60,233 nt of DNA from Pseudomonas tehranensis (GCF_014268615.1 NZ_JABWQV010000009.1:1-60233); one strand, 5' to 3'; positions 30,203 to 39,762 are shown, counted from the first letter of the stretch. Numbers and translations: made by a program. Notes: generated from the letters alone by a model not told the origin.

Positions 30203-31041
30203 CTCGACAACGCGGCGCGGCGCTGATCAGTGTGCTGCTGGTCCTCAGCCTGGCGTTGCTCCTCACCGCTGGCATGCTACGCAGTCATCGCCTGCTGTTG
30301 CAGGGCAGTGCGCAGCAGTTGCATCAGGTTCAGTTGCGTCAACTGGGGCTGGCCGGTGAAGCCTGGGCCCAGAGCGTCCTGCAAGACAGTGCCAACGCGC
30401 CATCGGGGCAGGTGGACTTGAGCCAGGAGTGGGCACGGCAAGAGCCGGCGTTCGAAGAAGAGGCCGATATCCGCGTCGAGATCCAAGACCTCTCCGGGCG
30501 CCTGAACCTCAACGCATTGACCACCCAGGGACAGATCGATCAGCTCACGCTGGACCGCTGGCCGCGATTGCTGGCCTTACTGGATCTGCCCGAACTGTCC
30601 TTGCCCCAGGTCGGATTGATACAGGAGTTGAGTCAGTTGCGCCTGTTGCCGGGCATGGACGGCCAGACACTGCGGCGCCTGGAACCCTGGGTGGCGGTAC
30701 TGCCCCGGGACGCTCGGCTGAACGTCAATACCGCGCCGCGACTGTTGTTGATGACCCTGGACGGTATGGAACAGGCGTCGGCCGATGCGCTGATCAACCA
30801 GCGTCCTCACACGCCGTACCACAGTGTGCCGGCATTCACGAATGACCCTTTGCTGGCCGGCCTGGGCATCCGCGGCCATGGGCTGGGCGTGAGCAGCCGC
30901 TGGTTCCGGATCAGGGTGGACGTGGCCTTCGCAGACCGTCACCTGCGGCTGGTCTCGGACATCGAGCGCCACCCTGATACCGGTCGCTGGACTGTGCTTC
31001 AACGTCGTTTCCAACCCCTGCTTCCCAGCGAGTTCCATTGA
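30199..31041 (+). CDS. gspK: Minor pseudopilin GspK
   Basis: The 280-residue protein begins with a six-residue leader and G|AALISVLLVLSLALL, lacking the usual Glu +5, as is characteristic of GspK. The large C-terminal region includes LNVNTAPRLLLMTLDGM, a helix-hairpin-helix-like segment typical of the family. GspK caps the pseudopilus tip. It is coupled to gspL by a TGATG-type overlap. Confidence 0.94.
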   Translation: MTRQRGAALISVLLVLSLALLLTAGMLRSHRLLLQGSAQQLHQVQLRQLGLAGEAWAQSVLQDSANAPSGQVDLSQEWARQEPAFEEEADIRVEIQDLSGRLNLNALTTQGQIDQLTLDRWPRLLALLDLPELSLPQVGLIQELSQLRLLPGMDGQTLRRLEPWVAVLPRDARLNVNTAPRLLLMTLDGMEQASADALINQRPHTPYHSVPAFTNDPLLAGLGIRGHGLGVSSRWFRIRVDVAFADRHLRLVSDIERHPDTGRWTVLQRRFQPLLPSEFH

Positions 31042-32144
31042 TGAAAACCTGGCTTTACCTCACCGTCGAAGGCATGGACGCCCTCAGTCCAGACTGGCCG
31101 TGCTGTGTCTGGTCGGTCGCGGCCGAGCGCCGCTGCCTGCCCCTGCACGAAGCTGCCCAGGCGTTGCGCGGGCGAGTCGTCGACGTGCTGCTGCCGATGG
31201 AGATGTGCAGTTGGTTCCAAAGCGATCCATGGCCTTCCCGACGCCAGCCAAAACCCCAGGCACTCGCGTTCGCCATCGAAGAACAGCTGAGCGAGAACCT
31301 GGAAACGTTGCACATCTGTGCCAGTGTTCGAGACCGTCGGCAGCGTTACGCGGTGATGGTGACTCAACGGGCCAGGTTTCAGGCGCTGCTGGCGTTGCTC
31401 GCGGCGCAGCAAGTGGATATGCGCGCCATGCATGTCGATGCCGATCTGTTGCCCAATGATGCGGCCTTTGGCGTGCGCTGGTTTGGTCGCTGGTTGCTGG
31501 GTGGCGCCCTCGCGGCACGCCTGTCGCTGTCGGCCCGGGCCCTTGCCACGCTCAAGCCTGACCTGCCCGAGGACATCCATTGGCTGGACGAGGAGCGGGA
31601 CCGCCCGGGTATCGATGAGTGGTTGCTGGCCGCTGATGGGCATCCCATCGACTTGTTGCAGGGGGAGTTCCGTCAACGCCGACAGCGTCTGCCATGGCGG
31701 GGCATGGCGGCTGGTGCGTTGGGATTATGCTTGCTGACCTGGGGCGCCAGCGAAGCTCGCATCGGATTTCTTGAACACGAAGCCCGGATTTTTCAGGTCC
31801 AGAGCGAGCAGCGATTCCGGTTGCTGTATCCCGATCAAGAACGGATTGTCGACCTGGCGGCGCAGCTCCAGGCGTTGCAGAGTCGTCGCGAGCAAAGACG
31901 GGAGACTCGGGTCGCGCGTCTGGTCCAACTGACGGAACAGGTCATCGGCGCCAGCGACGTCGAAGTACTGCGCATCGATTTTCGGATCGATGACGGCTGG
32001 AAAATCCGACTGTCCGCCAACAGCTTCGTCGAGCTGGAGCAACTGCGCGAACGTGGGCTTAAAAGCGGACTGCCCCTCACCCTGGTCAACGCCAGCAAGC
32101 AGAGCGATCGGGTTCAGGCCACCCTCGCACTGGAGAGCAATTGA
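31041..32144 (+). CDS. gspL: Type II secretion protein GspL
   Basis: This 367-residue bitopic inner-membrane protein has an actin-like cytoplasmic domain (about 1-215), a membrane helix (about 226-243) and a periplasmic ferredoxin-like domain (about 290-367). It recruits GspE and pairs with GspM. ATG 31041 overlaps the gspK stop codon by one base. Sequence conservation is low, as usual for GspL, so size, topology and order support the call. Confidence 0.88.
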   Translation: MKTWLYLTVEGMDALSPDWPCCVWSVAAERRCLPLHEAAQALRGRVVDVLLPMEMCSWFQSDPWPSRRQPKPQALAFAIEEQLSENLETLHICASVRDRRQRYAVMVTQRARFQALLALLAAQQVDMRAMHVDADLLPNDAAFGVRWFGRWLLGGALAARLSLSARALATLKPDLPEDIHWLDEERDRPGIDEWLLAADGHPIDLLQGEFRQRRQRLPWRGMAAGALGLCLLTWGASEARIGFLEHEARIFQVQSEQRFRLLYPDQERIVDLAAQLQALQSRREQRRETRVARLVQLTEQVIGASDVEVLRIDFRIDDGWKIRLSANSFVELEQLRERGLKSGLPLTLVNASKQSDRVQATLALESN

Positions 32145-32596
32145 TGGGTTTCAAGGAATGGCAGCGCTGCAAACAGGTCTGGGAAAGTATGTCGCACCGT
32201 GAGCAACGGTTGCTGACGGGGCTTGTCGGACTTGTGTTGGTCATTGTGAGTTACACCTCGATCTGGCAGCCCACCCGACATCGGCTCGACCTGGCCGAGC
32301 GTCAGTATTGGCAGCAGGCCGAACTCGCTGCCCGGATCCAGCGCCTGGAGCCCACCAGCGCTACGACCGCCACGAGCTCTTTGTCCGTCAGGATCAACGA
32401 CAGTGCGACGGCAGCGGGGCTGGAGCTGGCGGAGCTGGAGATCGACGGTGATTCGTTGCGGCTTGCCGTCAGTGGCGATGCCAATCGACTGCTCGACTGG
32501 CTGGACCGGCACGAGCGGGACGGCGCCACCTTGCAGGTGCTGAGCCTGGAAGTGCGCAACGGTGTCCTGGACGCCCGGATGGTGTTGGGGCAATGA
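32144..32596 (+). CDS. gspM: Type II secretion protein GspM
   Basis: The 150-residue protein has a short cytoplasmic N-terminus, one membrane helix (about 27-45), a coiled-coil-like stretch and a small periplasmic ferredoxin-like domain. It partners GspL in the inner-membrane platform. It is the last gene of the block; no gspN, gspO or gspS follows. No clear terminator lies in the short gap before the convergent transporter gene. Confidence 0.88.
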   Translation: MGFKEWQRCKQVWESMSHREQRLLTGLVGLVLVIVSYTSIWQPTRHRLDLAERQYWQQAELAARIQRLEPTSATTATSSLSVRINDSATAAGLELAELEIDGDSLRLAVSGDANRLLDWLDRHERDGATLQVLSLEVRNGVLDARMVLGQ

Positions 32597-32631
32597 CTTG
32601 AACGGCGGGCCAGCGCCTGAACAGTGTCCGC

Positions 32632-33906
32632 TCAAACCTGAGCGTTGCCCGGCAACAACGGCAACTTCGCCAGTTTCACCGCCACCAGCAACGCCACCAC
32701 CAGCAAGCCGCCAATGAACAGGCCGACACCGTTCCATCCGCCCAGATGCCAGGCTACCCCGCCAGCCGTACCTGCGACGCTGGAGCCGGCGTAGTAGCTG
32801 AACAGGTACAACGACGAGGCCTGTCCCTTGGCTTTGATTGCGCGGCGGCCGATCCAGCTGCTGGCGACCGAGTGCGCGCCGAAGAAGCCGAAGGTGAACA
32901 CCAGCATGCCCAGGATCACCAGCCACAGCGGCGTGGTCATGGTCAGCGCAAGACCGGCCAGCATCAGCGCGATAGTCGCCCAGAGCATTTTGCGACGGCC
33001 GTGTTTGTCGGCCAGTGCGCCGACTTTCGCCGAGCTGTAGATACCCGACAGGTAGACCACCGAGAGCAACCCGACGAAGGCCTGGTCCAAGTGATAAGGC
33101 CCGGCCAGCAGGCGATAGCCGATGTAGTTGAACAGCGTCACGAAGGCGCCCATCAATACGAAGGCTTCGAGAAACAACAGCGGCAACCCGGCGTCGCGAA
33201 AGTGCATGGTGAAACCGTCCAGCAAGCTGCGCGGATGCAGCGAGCGAGGGCGAAAATTGCGCGACTCGGGAAGCATCCTCCAGAACACCGCCGCCGCAAT
33301 CACGGCCAAGCCACCGACCACCAGCATCGCGACATGCCAGCTGACGAAGTCAATCAGTACCCCGGCGATCAAACGGCCGCTCATGCCTCCGATAGCATTG
33401 CCGGCGATATACAGGCCCATCGCCAGACCAATGTGCTTGGGATGGATTTCTTCGCCCAGATAAGTCATCGCCACCGCCGCCACGCCGCTGAGCGACAGCC
33501 CCACCAGAGCGCGTAGTACCAGCACACCCTGCCAGGTCGGCATCATCGCGCTGGCGATGGTGCACAACGCTGCGGCAAACAGTGCCGCAACCATCACTGA
33601 CTTGCGGCCGATGCGATCGGAAATCGGGCCGGTGATCAGCAGCCCGACGGCGAGCAGGCCGGTCGCCACCGACAGGATCAGACTGCTCTGGGCGGCATTG
33701 ATGGAAAACTCTTCGGAGAGCAGCGGCATCATCGGTTGCACGCAATACAACAGGGCGAAGGTCGCAAAACCGCCACAAAACAACGCCAGCACCGTGCGCA
33801 TGAACAACGGCGTGCCTTTTTCGATGTAGATGTCTTTGCGTCCGGGGATGCCATCATCGGCAAGCGGTGGAATTTCATGGGCCAGTGGGGCGACAGCAGT
33901 TTTCAC
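32632..33906 (-). CDS. MFS transporter, YnfM-like
   Basis: The 424-residue protein has about 12 membrane segments after a 35-residue hydrophilic N-terminus. The MFS signature DRIGRKSVM lies between helices 2 and 3, and a second-half equivalent, DKHGRRKM, is near residue 300. The pattern resembles the YnfM/arabinose-efflux-like exporters of unknown substrate. It is divergent from a LysR-family gene 119 bp away, the usual arrangement for a locally regulated exporter. The substrate cannot be inferred. Confidence 0.85.
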   Translation of the reverse strand: MKTAVAPLAHEIPPLADDGIPGRKDIYIEKGTPLFMRTVLALFCGGFATFALLYCVQPMMPLLSEEFSINAAQSSLILSVATGLLAVGLLITGPISDRIGRKSVMVAALFAAALCTIASAMMPTWQGVLVLRALVGLSLSGVAAVAMTYLGEEIHPKHIGLAMGLYIAGNAIGGMSGRLIAGVLIDFVSWHVAMLVVGGLAVIAAAVFWRMLPESRNFRPRSLHPRSLLDGFTMHFRDAGLPLLFLEAFVLMGAFVTLFNYIGYRLLAGPYHLDQAFVGLLSVVYLSGIYSSAKVGALADKHGRRKMLWATIALMLAGLALTMTTPLWLVILGMLVFTFGFFGAHSVASSWIGRRAIKAKGQASSLYLFSYYAGSSVAGTAGGVAWHLGGWNGVGLFIGGLLVVALLVAVKLAKLPLLPGNAQV

Positions 33907-34025
33907 GATGGACCTCGCAGGAGCACGGCCAGGCAGGCAATGGAAAAAGCATATAGGCGGTTAATGTTTGTATCCAATATATTGTTCGACCTGTTTAAGA
34001 GTTTTTACGACCTACTGGATGACCC
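33907..34025. promoter_or_regulatory. Divergent promoter region with palindrome
   Basis: The 119-bp region between the MFS and LysR genes is AT-rich and contains the perfect palindrome CAATATATTG at 33975-33984. A LysR protein usually binds between itself and its divergent target, so this is a candidate operator. No footprint-level motif was assigned. Confidence 0.35.
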
Positions 34026-34937
34026 ATGGAACTACGTCACCTGCGTTACTTCATTGCCGTTGCCGAAGAACTGCATTTCGGGCGCGCCGCGCTGGCGCTG
34101 GGCATCTCCCAGCCGCCCCTTAGTCAGCAGATCCAGGCGCTGGAGCAAGAGATTGGTGCGCGGCTGTTCAATCGCACCAATCGTCGCGTCGAACTGAGTG
34201 AAGCCGGACGTTTGTTTCTCGAAGAGGCTCGACAGGTGCTGGCCCAGGTCGACAAGGCCGCCGATGTCGCTCGCCGCGCACAGTTGGGCGAACTGGGCGA
34301 GCTGAAAATCGGCTTCACGTCATCGGCGCCTTTCAACTCCACCATCCCCCAGGCGATTTTCACGTTTCGCCAGCGCTTTCCCGCCGTCCACCTGAACCTG
34401 CGGGAAATGAGCAGCACCCAAGTGGCTGACGCCCTGGTGGACGAGGCAATCGAGGTGGGCATCATGCGCCCCTTGCCGCTGCCCGACTCTTTGCAGGAGA
34501 TCGAATTGAGCCGCGAGCCGCTGGTGGCCGTGCTCAGTTCCAAGCATCCACTGGCCCAAGGCAGCGAAGACGGTCTGTTTCTCTCGGCGTTGGCCCAAGA
34601 GCCATTCGTGTTCTTCCCCCGCAGCTACGGCAGCGGCCTGTACGCGCAACTCCTGACGCTGGCCCGCGACGCCGGCTTCAGCCCGCACTTCGCCCAGGAA
34701 GCCGGGGAGGCCATGACCATCATCGGTCTGGTGGCGGCCGGGGTCGGGGTGTCGGTCCTGCCGGCGTCCTACCAGCGCATGCGTATTGACGGTGTGGTCT
34801 ATAGACCGCTGCTTGACCCGGCGGCGGTGTCGGCGGTGTGGCTGGTGCAGCGCAAGGATCAGCGTTCGCCGATGGCGAGGGCGTTTGTGGCGTTGTTGAC
34901 TGATAGGGGTCAATCTCTCGCGCCGGAAGAAGCCTGA
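34026..34937 (+). CDS. LysR-family transcriptional regulator
   Basis: This 303-residue protein has an N-terminal winged helix-turn-helix (about 1-60; LRYFIAVAEELHFGRAA and AALALGISQPPLSQQIQALE are diagnostic). A linker helix and a C-terminal periplasmic-binding-protein-like effector domain follow (about 92-295). It resembles the BenM/CatR-like group with ELHFGRAA. Its likely target is the divergent MFS gene. The effector is unknown. Confidence 0.92.
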   Translation: MELRHLRYFIAVAEELHFGRAALALGISQPPLSQQIQALEQEIGARLFNRTNRRVELSEAGRLFLEEARQVLAQVDKAADVARRAQLGELGELKIGFTSSAPFNSTIPQAIFTFRQRFPAVHLNLREMSSTQVADALVDEAIEVGIMRPLPLPDSLQEIELSREPLVAVLSSKHPLAQGSEDGLFLSALAQEPFVFFPRSYGSGLYAQLLTLARDAGFSPHFAQEAGEAMTIIGLVAAGVGVSVLPASYQRMRIDGVVYRPLLDPAAVSAVWLVQRKDQRSPMARAFVALLTDRGQSLAPEEA

Positions 34938-34996
34938 ATATTTGAATGAATCGGCCGATAACCCGTTGTTCGACCAACAAACCATGGAGAAACAGG

Positions 34997-35440
34997 ATGT
35001 TCAAGCAGTTGACCTTCACCGCTTTGCTGGCAGTTGCCGCGCTGACCACAGGCTGCGCTTCGGTAAAAATGGCGGATGACACTCAGGATGCTCAGGCAAA
35101 AACATTCCAGACTGTTCCCGACAAATCCAACATTTACCTTTATCGCAACGAAAGCATGGGCGCCGGAGTAAAAATGCCGGTAACGCTCAACGGTAAACCT
35201 GTAGGCCAGACCGTCGCTAAGTCGTACTTGATGCTGTCAGTACCGGCTGGCCAGCAGACCTTGGTGTCATCAGCGGAAAACGACTCTGAGCTCAAGCTCA
35301 GCACAGAAGCCGGGAAAAACTATTTCGTCTGGCAGGAAGTGAAAGTGGGCTTCATCAAGGCACGTAACAACCTGCAGGTAGTTGATGAAGAAACCGGTCG
35401 CGCCGGGGTGGCTGAAAGCAAATTGATTCAAGCCCAGTAA
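34997..35440 (+). CDS. DUF2846-type lipoprotein
   Basis: The 147-residue protein carries a lipoprotein signal with the lipobox LTTGC (Cys near 21). The mature part (NIYLYRNESMGAG, a PVTLNGKPVG strand, and SVPAGQQTLVS) matches the small beta domain annotated as DUF2846 in pseudomonads. ATG 34997 is preceded by AGGA; an upstream in-frame ATG at 34946 would disrupt the signal peptide. It sits alone with a strong terminator. The function is unknown. Confidence 0.8.
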   Translation: MFKQLTFTALLAVAALTTGCASVKMADDTQDAQAKTFQTVPDKSNIYLYRNESMGAGVKMPVTLNGKPVGQTVAKSYLMLSVPAGQQTLVSSAENDSELKLSTEAGKNYFVWQEVKVGFIKARNNLQVVDEETGRAGVAESKLIQAQ

Positions 35441-35467
35441 CTCGACTGGCTGCACCGAGCTGTTGTT

Positions 35468-35491
35468 GAAGGGCGCCCAATGGCGCCCTTC
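35468..35491 (+). terminator. Intrinsic terminator of the DUF2846 lipoprotein gene
   Basis: GAAGGGCGCC (35468-35477) and GGCGCCCTTC (35482-35491) form a perfect 10-bp stem around a CAAT loop, followed by TTCGTT. It is 28 bp after the stop. On the minus strand it could also act on the converging toxin-like gene, though the T-run is weak there. Confidence 0.8.
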
Positions 35492-35560
35492 TTCGTTCAT
35501 GGCCGCGGCATCGGCCCGGTACAAATCGGGCAGGAGAGTCGTCCACGAACAACGGTTTAC

Positions 35561-38500
35561 TTAACCCTCCCAGACCGTCGCAGGCCTATTGACGTGATAG
35601 TCATAAAACCCTTGGAGGGTCCAGGTATCGCCCTTGCGTTCAAATGCGGCGCGCCACGCACCTCTGCCGCTCCCCGGGGATAGTTGGGCCATGTCGTACC
35701 AGTAGAATTTGTTGATTCTCTTGGTGGTGGCCCTGCCGGCGCGAATATCGTCCATGATTTCCGTTATTTTGGTTCTGGCCGCTTCCGGGAAACTGTTATA
35801 CGACATCTGCGTTTCAGCCAGTATGCTGGCGCTTACCGTGAATTTTTCTTTGGTGGTCGAAGCTTCCGGTAGAGCAGAAGGCGTGCTGAGCGTGGGTGTT
35901 TTACCGGGCACTTTTTTTGACGGGACCTGCGTCACCACCTCGATATCAAAGGTGTCGTAGTTGGAGAGGTTCTTTGTAAAGTGGGTGATGTCGTCTTGGG
36001 TCACCAGTAACGTCTTTCGCAGCGACTTGCCTTTGTTGACGATGAGATAGGGAATTTTGTTGTTCCTGATTTCCGTCAGGAGGCCGGGTTTGTGTCTTTT
36101 TTTCATCTCCTCCCGGAAAATCTCGAGCTTTTTGCTTTTGTACTGCGCAAAGTTCTCAGGCGTTTTCTTGAATTTTTCCCTGGCGGCTTCTACTTCCGGT
36201 CCCTCCCCTGGAAAGTCGCTCCCCAGCTCGGCCCACACTCGGTTTTCGGCAGCGGCGACCACGTCATGGATATCATTCTGTATCCTGGTCATGGCGGCTT
36301 TCTTTTTCCCTTGTTCAGGGATGATCGTAATGAATAGCGCGCCAGTGAGATTGTCTGGCAGGGACGACATCATCATCTTGAAGTTGCCTTCGCTGTCGAA
36401 AAGTTCCCGCTTGAGCGGCAGGGTCATGTCGAAGATTTTTATTTTTTGGGCCGACGTGAACGTGGTGCCTTGGGATTCGAGATCTCGGGTGCAGAATTCT
36501 ACTGCCTGCCACACGTTGTATTTGTACAGAAGGTTTTCGTGTGGAACCTTATGTTGTGCGAGGCCGTGCAGTCCTTTATTTATATAGTTCAGGCGTGATC
36601 GATAAGTGTCTATGTCACGTACGTTTATGTCGTCCATGCTTTCGCGCAGGATGCGTCCGGCCAGCTCCTCGGGCATCGCGTTAATGACTTTCCTTGCCGT
36701 TCTGAGCACTTCGCGCGAGGGCCAGTGATGATTGACCAGGACGGCCTCCACCAATGCGTTATAGGTTCTCTGTTCCGGGGTTTCCGGGGTGCGGCCGAAC
36801 AGACTTTCTACGATACCGCCACCGCGCAACCGTCCCGGTTGTTCGACGTGCCAATGGCCATAGTTCCAAGTCATCCTTCGCTGATGGGTACGGTTGTCCG
36901 GTGCGTAGATGATCTGCTGGCCTTCTTGTACCGCAGTCTTGTAGTAACCGTTCCCCAGCTTCAGATACCCTTGCCCGCCGGCATCCCGATACCGGTCACG
37001 ACCCTCGGGCACCAGCCCTTTGCCGTTGAAACCTTTGAGCAGGAACGGTTGCAGTGCCGGGTCCGGTATACGGGGGAGCGAAGACAACCTCGGACGCTCC
37101 GTGCCCCGGCGTCGCGCCGTGCGAGCCATGATCAGGTCTTGCCCGCCCTCTGCAAGTACTTCACCCAGCCCGCTGATAAAATCCCCCGCCCACTGGCCGA
37201 AGCTGCCGTCTTCATCCTTGATCGCCGACACCGCGACGCCGCCGGCCATTGTCGGCAGGATCGTGCGTCCCAGGACCCCGCCCAGGCGGCCCGCATAGAA
37301 CATTGCCATCGCGCCGGTCAGTAACGTGACCCCTTTTCGGCGCCCTTGCTGCGCAGCCGTGCTGTCGCGCTCGGCATGGGTCACCGTCAGCGCATCAGCT
37401 GTTTTTAGGGCGTGGGTTATTTGCGTCTCGTGCAGTGTTTTAAGCAGGTTTCCTTTAACCACGGGCGAATAGACACTGGATGCAAAATCGTCCTGGACCC
37501 TGTGTTTGATCCATGAGAAGGCCGGTTGCGTGATCTTCTTGATCTTCTCGTTGAATGTCAGGGTTTCCGACGCCGGTACCAGGCTGGCAAGCTGATCGGC
37601 CTGCTCCGACAGTGGCAATTGCGAGATCAGCCATCGGGTCATTTCCAGCGTGGTGGTGAGCGTCTGCACCAGGGCCGCTTCCAACTCCCGGTCGCTTCCC
37701 GCATCTACGTCCCGGAACGTTTTGCCGTCCGGTGCGCCAGGTGTGTACAGCGTCAATGAAGGCCGGCTCGCAAGTTTCTTTACCCCGAATGCCAGCATCT
37801 CTTTGAGCACGCTGTCGCCCCACTGTATTTGTCGGACTACGACCTCGTGCCCGTTGACAGTGCGACGCCCCTCGGACTCAGGAGTGTCCAGCGCCGCCAG
37901 CACCAGGTTCAGCCCGGTATTGTCCTTGTCGTGTCTCAAGTCACCCGAGATATGGGCGGCCCAGGCCTGAGCCCGTATCTGTTTCGCTTTCACGGACATC
38001 CACTCGGCCTGCCGACGGCGCGCCGCGAGCTGCAGTTCGGCCGGTAGTCGGCCCCCTACGTTGGCTCGTTCAATGACCTCCACGATCTGCGTAAAACTCA
38101 GCGGTCCTTCTACCGTAACATGAGCGGCGTTGCGTTCGTCGGGGGTGAGGTTGGACATCGCCCACTCCGTCAGGGAGCGCCGGTCGTCAACTATCGCCTT
38201 GATCTTGTTCAGTGTGACCCCGGAGCCAAACGGGGACTCGCCCGTCGGTGCATGGGGGTCGACGATCTGCTTGCGTATGCTCAGAGAAATCTGGTCCGGG
38301 TCGGCCGGCGCGTATTTTTCCTTGATGAAGTCGGCAAGCAGCGTGCGGATCCGGTCCTGGAGAGCGTCGTGGGTAGCCAGGACCACCGGATCCGGCGGTG
38401 GTGATTTGTCTTCCACGGCTTTTTGCAGGTCCTGCACCGCCCTCCACCAGGCCACGCGCTCGCTACCGGTTACATTCGGGTTGGCGTGCAACCAGTCGTC

Positions 38501-39628
38501 GAGCTTTTTTTGATTCAACCGCCATTCTCGCTCGTCCATGGCCCCCGCCAGATCCAGCCTTTCCCGCAGGTTCGCCGCCGCGTCCATCCGGGCCACCCAG
38601 TTGCTGAGTTTTTCTCCCTGTGCCGGACCGCCCAGCAAAACGTTGCTCATGGCTGTTTTCTGCTCTGCCCGCAATTGAGTGACCAAGCGGGTAAGGAAGC
38701 TCTCTGCTATTGGCGCCGTGTCCACCTTGTCCTGAGCGTTGTCGTCCTTTGCCAGGCTGCGCTTCAACGTCGACAGGTCAGCATATGTTTCCAGTGGGTC
38801 GCCTGGGCGATAAAGCACCGCGCTTGCGGAGTTGTCTTGATTGTCATGCTGCGTCAGCGCAACGGCGTATGGCATCGGGACCTCGAACCCCCATCCTTCG
38901 GGAGTGATACTCAGGCTGTAGACCCCGGGTCGGAAACGCTCCGCCAGTTTGGCGCGAGACGCTGCGTCCGGCGCCGACAACCCAAGGTCCGTCAGCGCCT
39001 TGTGCATCGGCAGGCTCAGCATCCCGTCGAGCCGATGCAGATCCGCTTGCGCCCTGAGTTGTGCAGCGAACTCATCCGTCAGCCAGTCGCTGACGTTGCG
39101 GCCCTGGCTGAAGGGAGCAGGTTTGTCCCAGAAATCATCCAGCGCCTGTGTCAGGAGTTGTTCATAGGACTGCGGCGTGATGTGTAACAGCCGCTTGATC
39201 TCTTCCTTTGCGTCACGGCTATTCAGCGCCGCCGGCATTTGTGTAAGGCCGTCCTTGCCGGTGATGAGGTCGATGCTGCCTGATTCGAGAAAGAATTCGC
39301 GCGCATTCAACTGTCCAGCAACCGCACGCCAGAACAGCGTCTCGAGGGGGGCGGTATCCGTCACCGTCCGTTTGAAAACGGGTCCGTCGGCGGTGCGCTC
39401 GGAACTGGGAGTAACCTCGTCCTGTAACCTGCAAACCAGGATTTCTTCGACTGACACGCTGCCCGCCAGGGTGGGGAAGGCCCTTGTGAACCAATCCTCC
39501 AAGTGCTGCGCAGCCACCTTCGAGCCGTGTGGGACGGCGTCATTCAGGCGGATCATCTGCTGTTGCGAGGCGTCGAGTTGCTCTATCAGCTGCGCGCTAG
39601 CGGTTTGTATCGGGTTGTTCTCCTGCAT
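35561..39628 (-). CDS. Large toxin-like protein, DUF6543/'dermonecrotic toxin' type
   Basis: The 1355-residue protein has no signal peptide. Its N-terminal two thirds resemble the pseudomonad DUF6543 (dermonecrotic toxin-like) proteins by recollection: an alpha-rich region with WFTRAFP near 50, REFFLESG near 110 and RFRPGVYSL near 230. A Gly/Ala-rich hydrophobic stretch lies at about 765-800 (GRLGGVLGRTILPTMAGG), then a short module with GQGYLKLGNGYYKTAV. The last 75 residues look like a separate small alpha-beta domain. The part encoding the C-terminal third is more AT-rich than the rest. AGGAAGAG precedes the ATG. Activity, target and export route are unknown, and no immunity gene is apparent nearby. 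Confidence 0.65.
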   Translation of the reverse strand: MQENNPIQTASAQLIEQLDASQQQMIRLNDAVPHGSKVAAQHLEDWFTRAFPTLAGSVSVEEILVCRLQDEVTPSSERTADGPVFKRTVTDTAPLETLFWRAVAGQLNAREFFLESGSIDLITGKDGLTQMPAALNSRDAKEEIKRLLHITPQSYEQLLTQALDDFWDKPAPFSQGRNVSDWLTDEFAAQLRAQADLHRLDGMLSLPMHKALTDLGLSAPDAASRAKLAERFRPGVYSLSITPEGWGFEVPMPYAVALTQHDNQDNSASAVLYRPGDPLETYADLSTLKRSLAKDDNAQDKVDTAPIAESFLTRLVTQLRAEQKTAMSNVLLGGPAQGEKLSNWVARMDAAANLRERLDLAGAMDEREWRLNQKKLDDWLHANPNVTGSERVAWWRAVQDLQKAVEDKSPPPDPVVLATHDALQDRIRTLLADFIKEKYAPADPDQISLSIRKQIVDPHAPTGESPFGSGVTLNKIKAIVDDRRSLTEWAMSNLTPDERNAAHVTVEGPLSFTQIVEVIERANVGGRLPAELQLAARRRQAEWMSVKAKQIRAQAWAAHISGDLRHDKDNTGLNLVLAALDTPESEGRRTVNGHEVVVRQIQWGDSVLKEMLAFGVKKLASRPSLTLYTPGAPDGKTFRDVDAGSDRELEAALVQTLTTTLEMTRWLISQLPLSEQADQLASLVPASETLTFNEKIKKITQPAFSWIKHRVQDDFASSVYSPVVKGNLLKTLHETQITHALKTADALTVTHAERDSTAAQQGRRKGVTLLTGAMAMFYAGRLGGVLGRTILPTMAGGVAVSAIKDEDGSFGQWAGDFISGLGEVLAEGGQDLIMARTARRRGTERPRLSSLPRIPDPALQPFLLKGFNGKGLVPEGRDRYRDAGGQGYLKLGNGYYKTAVQEGQQIIYAPDNRTHQRRMTWNYGHWHVEQPGRLRGGGIVESLFGRTPETPEQRTYNALVEAVLVNHHWPSREVLRTARKVINAMPEELAGRILRESMDDINVRDIDTYRSRLNYINKGLHGLAQHKVPHENLLYKYNVWQAVEFCTRDLESQGTTFTSAQKIKIFDMTLPLKRELFDSEGNFKMMMSSLPDNLTGALFITIIPEQGKKKAAMTRIQNDIHDVVAAAENRVWAELGSDFPGEGPEVEAAREKFKKTPENFAQYKSKKLEIFREEMKKRHKPGLLTEIRNNKIPYLIVNKGKSLRKTLLVTQDDITHFTKNLSNYDTFDIEVVTQVPSKKVPGKTPTLSTPSALPEASTTKEKFTVSASILAETQMSYNSFPEAARTKITEIMDDIRAGRATTKRINKFYWYDMAQLSPGSGRGAWRAAFERKGDTWTLQGFYDYHVNRPATVWEG

Positions 39629-39762
39629 GTTCTCTTCCTGAAAATAATCGGAAGGAACAACTTATTGAAGATGCACAAGGAAAGGGCGATATATAGATAC
39701 CGCACATTGACGTATCCGCTGCGGTACGAAAAAGTGCCGACATTCAATACGCACACGGGTCT

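Noticed and set aside
35561..39628. Possibility that the toxin-like gene is a pseudogene
   Set aside because: The frame is open for 1355 codons with a good ribosome-binding site and no internal stop, so it looks intact despite the AT-rich 3' part.
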